Below, piece after piece: positions 45,279 to 55,485 of a DNA stretch of 64,000 bases (position 1 is the stretch's first letter; the number at the start of each line of letters is the position of its first letter). A program made the translations under genes and the position numbers. The stretch is from Lolium rigidum. Lineage: Eukaryota > Streptophyta > Magnoliopsida > Poales > Poaceae. The notes beneath the pieces were generated by a model. It did no database searches. It saw only the letters and a program-made list of their open reading frames with translations, and was not told where the DNA came from. The stretch spans positions 64,117,754-64,181,753 of the forward strand of contig NC_061508.1 of assembly GCF_022539505.1 (NCBI RefSeq). Direction: 5' to 3'.

Positions 45279-47115
45279 CACTACAAGAAAAGTTCTGATA
45301 GACAACGTCTCAAAATCGTCCGCTAAGGGGTATTTTTCGTCGCCTATGGGCCTAACCCGACGATATGGGTTCTGTTGTCGAAACTGCGTCAGGCAAAGTC
45401 CTACGACGATTTTTCGGTCCGTCGCGCTAGGGCGCCCTTCCGCCACGGAAAATCGGACCGTTGCGAAGTGTTTCCGGGAGCCCGTTGACCGCCGACGTCA
45501 TGCAACCGACACGTGGCGGACGCCGTTAGCCGGCGGTTAACGGCGTTAACCGGCCGAAACCCCGTGGTAGATGGTAGGCCCACACGAGGCCTCGCCATGT
45601 CTTAAGCGGGCCGGCCCATTAAGTTTGCGGGCCGGGCTAGCTGACTTAGTTTGACCGGTCAACTATATAGCTGGGCTGGTCCATTAGTTACGTGGGCCGG
45701 GCCTAACCTCTAAGGTTGACTGGTCAAAACTAAAATGGGCCGACCCACTGAGCATGTGGGCCGGGCTGAATGCACTCGTTTGACCGGTCAACAGGAAAAA
45801 GGGCCGGCCCATAAAACATGTGGGACCCACTTTCCTGTTATCGGGCCGGCCCATTTACCAAGTGGGGTCCACCTTAAAGCAAGTGGGCCGGTAGGTCCCA
45901 CTTTCCTGATATTGGGTCGGCCCATTTAGTACGTGGGGTCCACATTAGATCAAATGGGCCGGCCCAACAAGCCAATGGGCCGGGCCAAATGCACAGGTGG
46001 GTCCCACTTACCTGTTAATGGGCCAGCCCATTTAGTATGTGGGATCCACCATATAGTAAGTGGGCCGGCCCAACAAGATAGTGGGCCGGGCCAAAAGCAC
46101 AGGTGGGTCCCACTTTCCAGTTAAAGGGCCGGCCCATTTAGTATGTGGGGTCCACCATATAGCAAGTGGGCGAGCCCAACAAGATAGTGGGCCGTGCCAA
46201 AAGCACAGGTGGGTCCCACTTTCCGGTTAAAGGGCCGGCCCATTTAGTATGTGGGGTCCACCATATAGCAAGTGGGCCGGCCCAACAAGCTAGTGGGCCG
46301 GGCCAAAAACACAGGCGGGTCCCACTTTCCTCTTAAAGGGCCGGCCCATTTAGTATATGGGGTCCACCATGTAGCAGGTGGGCCGGCCCAAGAAGATAGT
46401 GGGCCGGGCCAAAAGCACAGGTGGGTCCCACTTTCCTATTAAAGGGCCGGCCCATTTAGTATGTAGGGTCCACCATATAGCAAGTGGGCCGACCCAACAA
46501 GATAGTGGGCCGGGCCAAAACACAGGTGGGTCCCACTTTCCTCTTAAAGGGCCGGCCCATTTAGTATGTGGGGTCCACCACAAAAGCAATTGGGATGGCC
46601 CAACTAGTTAGTGGGCCGGCCCAGTAGTGGGTGGGGTCCACCTTAAAGCAAGTGGGCCGGCCCAATTAGAGTGTGGGGTCCACCGTAAATCAAGTGGGCT
46701 GGCCCAATAAGTAAATGGGCCAGCCCGTTTAGTTGCTGTTTATATGCCGGCATAATAGGAGCTTTAGGATTTTGCGGGCCGGCACATATGTGATTTCGAT
46801 TAATTGGGCCGTTTAAGGGATGGGAATTCGTGATTTATATACTTAGAATATTTACGCAGCATTGATTTCTGTCGGATAGCCTCACTTACCACAAGCACCA
46901 AAGAAAAAATGCGCGAAAGAACTATAAAAACTAACTAAATATTACATCAGCTGCAAGGCTTTGAAAAAATATCACAGAACCCAGAGAAATTGAATGGTAA
47001 TTAAACCTAGCAATACAATGAAGCGATCCGGCAATCTTTTAAGTTGTCCATGCAGCACCTATATCTGAAACAAAGACATTACAAGTTAAGACAGCAACAA
47101 TGGAAAGGCAAATAC
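45279..47115 (+). mobile_element. CACTA element, left terminus and subterminal region
   Basis: Begins CACTACAAGAAAA, the diagnostic CACTA terminus, preceded by AAG (45276-45278) as the likely 3-bp target repeat. The subterminal part has repeated GACGAT/CGTCG words, then palindromes of the type TTTGACCGGTCAA and a 106-bp minisatellite. The DNA right of 46750 is AT-rich and is split by element H at 47115; it resumes at 53547. The right terminus is not in the window. No transposase gene was recognised. Confidence 0.8.
45808..46700. repeat. 106-bp minisatellite rich in TGGGCC and GTGGGNCCCAC
   Basis: GGGCCGGCCCATTTAGTATG marks each unit: about 45914, 46020, 46126, 46232, 46338, 46444 and 46549, steps of 105-106 bp. 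Each unit also has GGTGGGTCCCAC, GTGGGGTCCACC and several TGGGCC words. Units are most alike in the centre and degrade to both sides. Confidence 0.9.
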
Positions 47116-48085
47116 TGATGCAGCCCGACCTTCGGTCTTCACCGCATCATATGCTTCATCGCCAAGACGACACGCAAAGGTGAATCTTCTCCTTTATGCG
47201 TACCTACAATCGCCTATGTGGAACGATATACTACTTCATACTCCGTCACATCTTGATGATAGGAACTCGACGACAAGTACGGAGGGAAGAGAGGATGCCA
47301 TGGAGACCCGAGGACGCAAGGCCGATGTCACGGAAGCATGGAAGAGAAGGAGAAAGAAGCGCTGGACGCTCCAGGCCGGAACTTCCGCCCGACACAGCCG
47401 GAACTTCCGCCCAGACACTGCCAAGACCGAAGATGCTCGTACTGAAGAGCTGCGGCCGGAACTTCCGCCCTTGATGGCCGGAACTTCCGCCCAGGACCGG
47501 AACTTCCGCCCAGGACGGCCGGAACTTCCGCCCTGTCGAATCTCGACCGGATCTCGGCCCCTTTGGCTTGTAACTTACCCCTTCATCCCCTTACCTATAA
47601 ATAGGCACCTACCCCCACCTTCATGAAGGAGAGATGATGTTTAGATGAATTGGCTTATGCCTCTATTATCCCTTTGTGGATTTGGGTAACCCCCACCTTA
47701 GGTTAATTCCTATTGTACCACTCGGGCTCCTTATCGAATCCTATTGTATCTCTTTGGTGACTTCTACCAATCTTGATCTTTTGCTTGCACTTCTACCTAT
47801 TTGGTCTTTTGCTTGCACTTCTATTGAGTTTGGTCTTTTCACCCTTCTAGATTCATAGGATCTTCGATTTGTCGATCTTTTGCGGGACTTCTACCGAAAG
47901 GTCTTTTCTCGCAACTTCTATCGAGTTGGTGTTTCGGGCCAACGAGGATAACCGATTGTGTTGTGTGCGTGTGTTTGTATCGAGTTCTTCGCGTTCATCC
48001 ACTTCCCCGCGAATCCCCTCCGCAATCACACTCACCCGGGTCAAACCGTGAAGATTGGGCACACCCTCGGGCTTAGCCCGCATCA
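47116..48085 (+). mobile_element. 5' LTR of element H
   Basis: 970 bp. It contains six copies of CCGGAACTTCCGCCC between 47376 and 47533 and a TATA box at 47596-47603. Confidence 0.92.
47596..47603 (+). promoter_or_regulatory. TATA box of the element H LTR
   Basis: TATAAATA, about 60 bp downstream of the CCGGAACTTCCGCCC cluster; the same box is at 53051-53058 in the 3' LTR. Confidence 0.65.
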
Positions 48086-48087
48086 TA

Positions 48088-48099
48088 TGGTATCAGAGC
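48088..48099 (+). other. Primer-binding site, element H
   Basis: TGGTATCAGAGC, a full match to the tRNA-iMet site, two bases after the LTR end. The junction CATCATATGGTATC is shared with element A. Confidence 0.88.
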
Positions 48100-50252
48100 A
48101 AAGGTTGCCACGGATTTGACCCTCCGATTCCACCAATTTCGCCCAAAAAAAAAAATTTCCCCAAAATTTTTTCCCCAAAAAATACCTCGAATTTGGATCT
48201 CAGGATTTGTTGCGTTTTTTGTGGTTTTGGTCCACAGATCTGTTGTCTTTGGTGTTGATCTATCATCCCTCCAATTTTCAGCCGTCAATTCCACCGTTTT
48301 CCCCCTCAAATCCATCGATTTTCCCCCATTTTTCCGCCCGAGTTCGTGCAGTTCGTCGTGCAGATCCAGATCCGGAAAATCTGCTATTTCCGGTACTACC
48401 GGTCATACCCACCGGAACTTCCGCCCGCGCCAGATATTTCCAAAATCGAGTCAACACTCGTCTTCCTCCGCTGCGTCGCCCCCAGCCAAAATCGCCCTGC
48501 CGCGCACCCCGCACCGCCAGCAACCACCAGCTCCTGCGCGTCCCAGCTTCGCTCCCTTCACGCGCGCAGCACAGCCTTCGCCCGGCCCACTCGCTCGCCG
48601 CCGGCCCACCACATCGCCGCGCCACCACCTGCTCCACGCCAACCCGGCTCGAGCCTCGTCCGCCCAGCTTCCGCCCCCGCTCGCCCCAGGCCAAGCCTCG
48701 CACCACCACAGCTCCCGCACCCGCATCGCTCGCCGCAGCACCACCGAGCCGCCACCAACCACCGCGCCAGGCCCACGCACGCATCGCCTCCGCCCGCAGC
48801 GCTCGCGCCCAGCAGCACGCCCGCCTCGATCGCGAGGCCACCATCCCACGCTGCTCCGCCTCGCTCGCGTAAAATCTCTCCAGCGCGCGCAGCACCACGC
48901 CCACGCCAGGCTCCATCGCACGCAGCAGCCGCGCGCCTCCATCCACCAAGCACAGCGCTGCCTCACGCAGTCCCGCGTCTATCTCCAAGCACAGGCATCC
49001 AAATCGAATTTCATCAGTTTGCTTCCGCGCAGAAAATTCCCCATCTCCACTGATACGTGCAGCACAGCCACAGCCAAAATCGATTCAGCAGAAAAAAAAG
49101 TTCCGCTCCGGCGCGCAGTTTTGACCCAAAATTCTGTCTAGTTTTGACTCCTCTTTTTGCCCCAAATTTTGACAACTTTCCGGCGCCCGTTTGACTCCAA
49201 ACTTTAACAACATCCTCCATCTACCCCACATAGTCCACGTCTAATTTTTGACGATTTTTCGAGCCCAACTTTTGACCGCTCGTTTTGACCCAACTTTTCG
49301 GGTGACTTAATTTGCTCGGTTTCCGATTTGGAGTGCATTGGTTGTCTATTTCGCTTCCGCGCCTACATCAACATCGCGACGACACCTTTGGCACCCCGGA
49401 TTCCGGCGCAACTTCGACACCATCATCGACACCACCTCGATCATCGCAAGTTCGTGTGCTTGACACCGCCTAACATCAATAGGTATAACTTGCCCCACCC
49501 CTTGTAGCCCCGTTTCTTTCTTTGTGTACCTATCCTATTGAGAGTGGCTTTCCGAGTGTTGCGAAGCATTGCACAAGTGTCACGACCGTGAGAGGGTGTG
49601 TATGTGCGTTGTGTTGAGCAAAGCTCCGAAGCAAGCTCGGTGAGAAAGATACACAAAAGAAGAAAAAGTGTGACATATATATAGAGAAAAATAAAGCTTC
49701 TAAGCATAGAAAAAAAAAGGAGAAAAAGAAAAAGAAATAGAAAAAGAGTGTGTGTCCACCGATACAAAGGAGTGCAAAGCTTGTATGCACTAAGAGAGAA
49801 AAGAGAAGAGTGGCATTTGTGCAAATCTTGTTGCTTCTCGAATATGCAACCAAGCTACGGCCTCTCTTGTGTTGGCGCGACACCGAGCTTATAGTCTTCG
49901 TTAGGACCATCTTTGTTACTTGCTCACTTCCTTGGTCGCGCTAACCCCATTGTTCTTCCTTGTGTGTGTTTCCGTGTTTCCTTGACATAGATCACCGCTT
50001 TTGACATTTGACTTTGGATCTTACCCACATTTGACAATAGACATTTTCTTTGGTTCTTTTCGTTTGCTATCCACTTCCTCACCTACCACCATATAGAGTT
50101 CTTAGCCTTTTGCGTGTGCTTTGAGTGTGTGTGTGAGTACATATCGGTTATTCTCTAACTTGAACCATTTTCTCGATTTTGTTGCTAGTTTTGACCTCTT
50201 GGTAGTTCTCCTTCCACCATACATACACCCTTCCTAGTGAGAGCCACCCAAA
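48100..50252 (+). other. Element H leader
   Basis: About 2.15 kb. The first part is C-rich (48440-48990) and produces long but compositionally biased ORFs on both strands, which I do not accept as genes. A further CCGGAACTTCCGCCC box is at 48412-48426. A purine-rich run lies at 49640-49745. Bases 49490-49990 resemble the element A leader. Confidence 0.65.
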
Positions 50253-52166
50253 ATGACACCACAAGAACAAGCCGAGATGAGAGCCTACATTGCCAACTTA
50301 GATGATCAAATAGCCAAGATGACCACCCAAGATAAAGCCGAGTGCAAATCCTACTTCAAACACCTTGAGAGCAAGAGTGGCACACCACATGAGTTGAGTG
50401 AGGATGCTTTGATTTCTAACAACTTAACCTCTACTCCTCTTGTGTTGTCTTCCTCTTTGCTAGGTTGCTCGGACATCGACGACGTCATTGCCATGGAGAT
50501 GAGGGACTCCACTATATGTGAGATGAGCGACTCCACTATATGTGAGATGAGCGACTCCACTATATGTGAGATGAGTGACTCCACTATATGTGAGATGAGT
50601 GCATCCACTATATGTGAGCTTGAGTGCATACACCTTGAGGATATGAGTGATACACCGAGTGAGATGAGAGTGGTAGTTGATAGGTCATGTGAGGCCATTT
50701 TGAATTCTAACAACTTACCCTCTACCTCTAGTGTGTTCTCTTATGTCTCATTAGGCCCCATGGATGACGAGACGTCGATCACGGAAAAGAAGATGTACAT
50801 GGTGCATGAAGACGATGCTATCACACCATGCTTGATTGAAGATGAACATGGAGGCCACATGGAGCCTACCTCTTCCACAACACCCACTTCAAATGAGTCG
50901 GACTACAAAGGTACCTATATGGGTGTTGATGATGCCATGATCCTACTAGTGGACATGATGCTTGATGAGTGCTTGCATGAGTTGGATGATCCTATTGCTA
51001 TGTCATATGCTTCTTTCACATTCCCTTGTGATACTTGTGATACCACTATGGTTGATCATGTGGAATTAGTTGCTTATGATAATATCACCATGCCATGCTA
51101 TGAGAGTTTCACTTTCTCTCCTATTGCTTGCAATATGTTGAACAATTGCTCTTTCCCATGTATTGCTTGCAATGAAAAAGATGATGCTAATGCTTGTGTT
51201 GTGTCAACCTTGATGAACAATTGCTCTTTCCCTAGGTTTGTCGACAACAATGATAAAATGTTAAACATGTTTTGTGCTAGATGCTTGCAATACTCTCCCA
51301 TTAATGCAACCAAAATGTTGAACAATTGTTCTTTCCAATGCTTGGTTTGCAATGATGTTAATATGCTTGTAAATGAGATTGCCCCCATAGCTCTCTCAAA
51401 TTTTGGAGACTTTGCATATATCCATGTTGAGCATGTTCCCATGTTTACTCCGCATATTCACCATATCTATTATGATGCTTTGCTTAACGCTAATGGCGAT
51501 GTGCAAAAGAAATGGACCATCATGATGGATGATGTGTTCATATACCATGCACACACGTTCTTTGCTTTGCCTATTGTGTGTGTAGGTACAAGAATGCCAA
51601 TGTCAACCTCGATTGAGCACGAGTTGACAAAGAGAGCTCTTGAGAGCATAATTCAAGTGAGTACAAGATCGAACCCGGCTCTAATACCTTTCCCATGCTT
51701 TGCATTGAACATGCCGAACAATTTCTCTTTCTCTTGGTTCTTTTGCAAGCATGATGATGTGATTCTTACCGTTGGTGTTGCCTCAAATAATTTGACCAAT
51801 TGCTCTTTCATTTGGTTTGTTGGCACGCACGGTTGTGTAAATGTTTTCTTGGTGAACTTTTTGGATGATATGTTTTGTGTTGCACCAAATATGAGGACCA
51901 ATTTCTCTTTCCAATGGTTTGTGTGCACACATATTGATGATATTTTGAACACTCTACCTCATGCGTTTTGGCCAAATTCTCCACTTGTTGCTTCAAGAAT
52001 GTTGAACAATTTCTCTTCCGATGCCTTGAGAGCAACAATGAAAATGAATTTCTACATGAGATGGACAACATGGTCGTCTCACAATTTGGAGTTTTTGTGT
52101 TTCCACATTTGGAAGATGTTCATAAGGAGTTCTTACACATTGACCTTGCACATGCCTTATTCTTGA
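50253..52166 (+). CDS. Element H protein of unknown function, repeat-containing
   Basis: The ATG at 50253 follows the leader and opens MTPQEQAEMRAYIANLDDQI, a likely helical start. Residues ~85-124 are five copies of an 8-residue repeat (STICEMSD). From residue ~293 a module of the form M-[LPR]-x-N-[CF]-S-F-x-x-[LFI]-V-C recurs seven times (near residues 293, 321, 355, 487, 514, 547 and 583), often followed by Asp/Asn. I recognise no known domain, membrane segment or catalytic motif. The meaningful frame is left near 52016 by an apparent 1-nt deletion, so residues after ~585 in this frame are noise. It occupies the place of gag-pol in the related A/B elements. Confidence 0.6.
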   Translation: MTPQEQAEMRAYIANLDDQIAKMTTQDKAECKSYFKHLESKSGTPHELSEDALISNNLTSTPLVLSSSLLGCSDIDDVIAMEMRDSTICEMSDSTICEMSDSTICEMSDSTICEMSASTICELECIHLEDMSDTPSEMRVVVDRSCEAILNSNNLPSTSSVFSYVSLGPMDDETSITEKKMYMVHEDDAITPCLIEDEHGGHMEPTSSTTPTSNESDYKGTYMGVDDAMILLVDMMLDECLHELDDPIAMSYASFTFPCDTCDTTMVDHVELVAYDNITMPCYESFTFSPIACNMLNNCSFPCIACNEKDDANACVVSTLMNNCSFPRFVDNNDKMLNMFCARCLQYSPINATKMLNNCSFQCLVCNDVNMLVNEIAPIALSNFGDFAYIHVEHVPMFTPHIHHIYYDALLNANGDVQKKWTIMMDDVFIYHAHTFFALPIVCVGTRMPMSTSIEHELTKRALESIIQVSTRSNPALIPFPCFALNMPNNFSFSWFFCKHDDVILTVGVASNNLTNCSFIWFVGTHGCVNVFLVNFLDDMFCVAPNMRTNFSFQWFVCTHIDDILNTLPHAFWPNSPLVASRMLNNFSSDALRATMKMNFYMRWTTWSSHNLEFLCFHIWKMFIRSSYTLTLHMPYS

Positions 52167-53059
52167 TATATTTGTGTTGTGCTAACGGTGTTGTGAACAT
52201 GAATGGACATGTCGTTGATGATATGCTCCTCTATCACGCACACATATACTTTGCTTGGTCTTTGTTGTGTGAAGATACATGTGACTTGTGGATGAGCGTC
52301 AACGAATGGGTTCAACCCCATACATCTACTACACAAGATCTCTCAATGAGAGCACACCGACATCTTGCTAAGGTGACCTCTTTCTACTTGCGCTATCTTG
52401 CTAAACCCGTGGAACATTGGCTATGCTTTGAGTGTTGCTTGGCTTTTCTTGTGCTATTGATAGGGCCCTTGACAAGTGAAGCGACATTCAAGTGTTGGTG
52501 TCATCTACCTCCTCTACACGTTCATGATGAGTTATCGTCGAGGACGACTCTTTTTCAAGTGGGGGGAGATGATGCAGCCCGACCTTCGGTCTTCACCGCA
52601 TCATATGCTTCATCGCCAAGACGACACGCAAAGGTGAATCTTCTCCTTTATGCGTACCTACAATCGCCTATGTGGAACGATATACTACTTCATACTCCGT
52701 CACATCTTGATGATAGGAACTCGACGACAAGTACGGAGGGAAGAGAGGATGCCATGGAGACCCGAGGACGCAAGGCCGATGTCACGGAAGCATGGAAGAG
52801 AAGGAGAAAGAAGCGCCGGACGCTCCGAGCCGGAACTTCCGCCCGACACGGCCGGAACTTCCGCCCGGACACTGCCAAGACCGAAGATGCTCGTACTGAA
52901 GAGCTGCGGCCGGAACTTCCGCCCTTGATGGCCGGAACTTCCGCCCAGGACCGGAACTTCCGCCCAGGACGGCCGGAACTTCCGCCCTGTCGAATCTCAG
53001 CCAGATCTCAGCCCCCTTTGGCTTGTAACTTACCCCTTCATCCCCTTACCTATAAATAG
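52017..53059 (+). pseudogene. Continuation of the element H protein in the shifted frame
   Basis: After the frameshift the sensible frame reads FRCLESNNENEFLHEMDN and later DDMLLYHAHIYFAWSLLCED, which echoes DDVFIYHAHTFFALPIVC near residue 430 of the upstream part: a larger internal repeat. Near 52530-52569 it encodes SSRTTLFQVGGDDAA, similar to the end of integrase in element B. The frame then runs into the 3' LTR to 53059, but that portion is probably not meaningful. Confidence 0.5.
52557..52569 (+). other. Polypurine tract of element H
   Basis: AAGTGGGGGGAGA directly before the 3' LTR. The corresponding tract of element B lacks two of these bases. Confidence 0.85.
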
Positions 53060-53541
53060 GCACCTACCCCCACCTTCATGAAGGAGAGATGATGTTTAGA
53101 TGAATTGGCTTATGCCTCTATTATCCCTTTGTGGATTTGGGTAACCCCCACCTTAGGTTAATTCCTATTGTACCACCCGGGCTCCTTATCGAATCCTATT
53201 GTATCTCTTTGGTGACTTCTACCAATCTTGATCTTTTGCTTGCACTTCTACCTATTTGGTCTTTTGCTTGCACTTCTATTGAGTTTGGTCTTTTCACCCT
53301 TCTAGATTCATAGGATCTTCGATTTGTCGATCTTTTTGCGGGACTTCTACCGAAAGGTCTTTTCCTGCAACTTCTATCGAGTTGGTGTTTCGGGCCAATG
53401 AGGATAACCGATTGTGTTGTGTGCGTGTGTTTGTATCGAGTTCTTCGCGTTCATCCACTTCCCCGCGAATCCCCTCCGCAATCACACTCACCCGGGTCAA
53501 ACCGTGAAGATTGGGCACACCCTCGGGCTTAGCCCGCATCA
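52570..53541 (+). mobile_element. 3' LTR of element H
   Basis: 972 bp, with the same six-copy CCGGAACTTCCGCCC cluster (about 52830-52988) and TATA box as the 5' LTR. Confidence 0.92.
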
Positions 53542-53546
53542 AATAC

Positions 53547-55485
53547 ACTACAATATTGTTTGCCAAAGAATTTGGAAGTCATCATTTCGTCGTTATAACA
53601 AGATCATTTTAATGCGCACAATAAGCAAACAAAGAGTGCATGCCGCATACCAACAGCCAATATAACAGAGCATGTTAGAATGAAACACCAGACTTACTAC
53701 TGTCGAGTCCCATGCAAACCAACATGTTCAGGGAGTACAAAATTGGCATGAACAACATAGTAGCAGGCTATAAATTTTGTAACAACGACTGAGCAAGATG
53801 AAGTTATGATGGCTACATCTACAAAGCAGGGAATGTAAACCAAACATATTAGCAGGCTATAAATTTTGTAACAACGACTGAGCAAGATGAAGTTACGATG
53901 GCAAAAGCTAAAGAGGAGGGAATGTGAACCAACATGTGCCAAGTGCAATTACTTCATTTTGGTCGTGAACTAAATAATACTCCTGAACTTATAGTGAAGG
54001 GGATGCAAATCAAGATGTTTCGGGATATAAACTTGTAATGAGCAACACATAGAGGATAGTTAATGCTGGAGCTTAGGATGGACCGGATACATAATATAGT
54101 GGGATCACCTGTGAACTTGTATAAGAGGGAATGCAAACCAATATGTTCAGCATTCCATATGTGAGCGTCATGCCAAGTCAGAGAAACAAGTCAATAATGC
54201 AGCTTTTGAAGAACAAGATGGCACGCAAAATTATTATCTAGTAATATGACAAGTTTATTTGTACTACAGGCTAGATAGCAGAGTCATAGCATGCCAAACT
54301 AAGTCCTTACTTTGTTAGCTTACAATGAAGTAGATACAAAACAATGGCATCACATGTAGTACAGGGAATGCAAGCCAACATGTTCATGGAGTAAAAAATT
54401 GGCACAAACAACATAGTAGCAGGCCATAATTTTTGTAACAACGACTGAGCAAGATAAAGTTATGATGGCTAGATCTACAGAGCCGAGGCAATGTAAACCA
54501 AATATAGAAGTTACGATGCCAAAAGCTATAGAGCAGGGAATGCGAACCAACATGTGCAATTACTTAAAATTGGCCATGAACTAAATAATAGCAGGATGTT
54601 ACTATAATACCTATAATTTTTGTAATAACGACTGAGCAAGATAGAAGTTATGATGGCTACATCTACAGAGCAGGGAATGCAAACCAAAATGTTCAATCGC
54701 TTAAAGTTAGCAATGAACTAGAAAATAGCAAGGTGTTACGGTCATAGCTAGGAATGAACTAAAAGAGCTTCGGACAAACAAGCATCCGAACCCGGAACAT
54801 GGCGCTAAAACAAGGGACTTACATTAGGAGAAGCACTCTGTGGGAGTCACAGCAGATCTTCCTAGGGTTGATAGATCCGGTGATGAAGTACGCTACATGT
54901 GCTACTTGGGGTTGGAGAGACGGCCATTACACTTCATGGTTACTCCTCTCATCTGCAAAAACGTAACGGCGCGTCGTTAGCACAAACGAGTTCCCCCAAG
55001 ATTAAACAAGAACTTGCGGGCAAGCAATAGAAAAGCGACAGTAGAAGAGTTTAGATCTTGCACGGCGCCGGTGAAGCGGATCCGGTCCATGCACGGCGGT
55101 GTCGGTGAGCAAGATCCGATGCGGTGGACGACGGATCCGGCGAAGCGGCTCCGGTGGGGTGGACGATACCGCAGCTGAAGCGACTGCGGTAAACTCGCTG
55201 GATGAGCATATGGTTTCGAGGTTCGGCGGGGATGATCCGGTCCGGTTGATGAAGGCGTCGATGAAGCGGCTCCGGCAGGCAGCCGGATGACGAGGATCGC
55301 GAGGCCTCGGGTAGGCCAGGGAAGTCCGGCGGGGATGTTCCGGTGCGGTGGTCGTGGAGGTGGGAGAGAGAGGGACTTGGGAAGTTCCGGTGGGTGTGGT
55401 CTCAGAGGAGAGACTGACGGAAATGAATTTTTTTCGGTTAGTTTCCGGGGCTAGGGAGGTGGTGATCGAAAAAAATGACGGGTAG
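53547..55485 (-). mobile_element. CACTA element continued; CACTA-associated segment, copy 2
   Basis: Resumes the DNA interrupted by element H. Several worn blocks of the type GGGAATGCAAACCAA recur roughly every 100-250 bp. From about 53940 it aligns with 11290-12600. The GC-rich end (55050-55440) gives biased minus ORFs (within 55002-55781) that I cannot assign. It ends where LTR B inserted; GGTAG (55481-55485) should be that element's target repeat. Confidence 0.5.

Larger units (their letters stand above)
47116..53541 (+). mobile_element. Element H: complete non-autonomous LTR retrotransposon
   Basis: LTRs 47116-48085 and 52570-53541, starting TGATGCAGCCC and ending CCCGCATCA, with target repeat AATAC on both sides (47111-47115 and 53542-53546). 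It has a tRNA-iMet primer site, a 2.1-kb leader, one long ORF broken by a frameshift and a polypurine tract. No gag zinc knuckle, protease, reverse transcriptase or integrase is present. The LTRs differ at roughly a dozen to twenty positions by eye, so it is young. It lies inside the CACTA element. Confidence 0.93.

Noticed and set aside
47376..47533. CRISPR-like regularly repeated 15-mers
   Set aside because: The repeats are too short, spacing is irregular, the same set sits in both LTRs, and the genome is clearly a plant.
48116..49141. 341-codon plus-strand ORF directly after the H primer site, and long minus ORFs over the same region
   Set aside because: Pro/Arg/Ala/Ser-dominated composition follows from the C-rich leader, and comparable ORFs exist in several frames on both strands. 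No domain or conservation is visible.
53551..53566. CACTA-like terminus CACTACAATATTG
   Set aside because: It shares only the first eight bases with CACTACAAGAAAA and lies in DNA continuous with the left side of element H, so it is a chance match.
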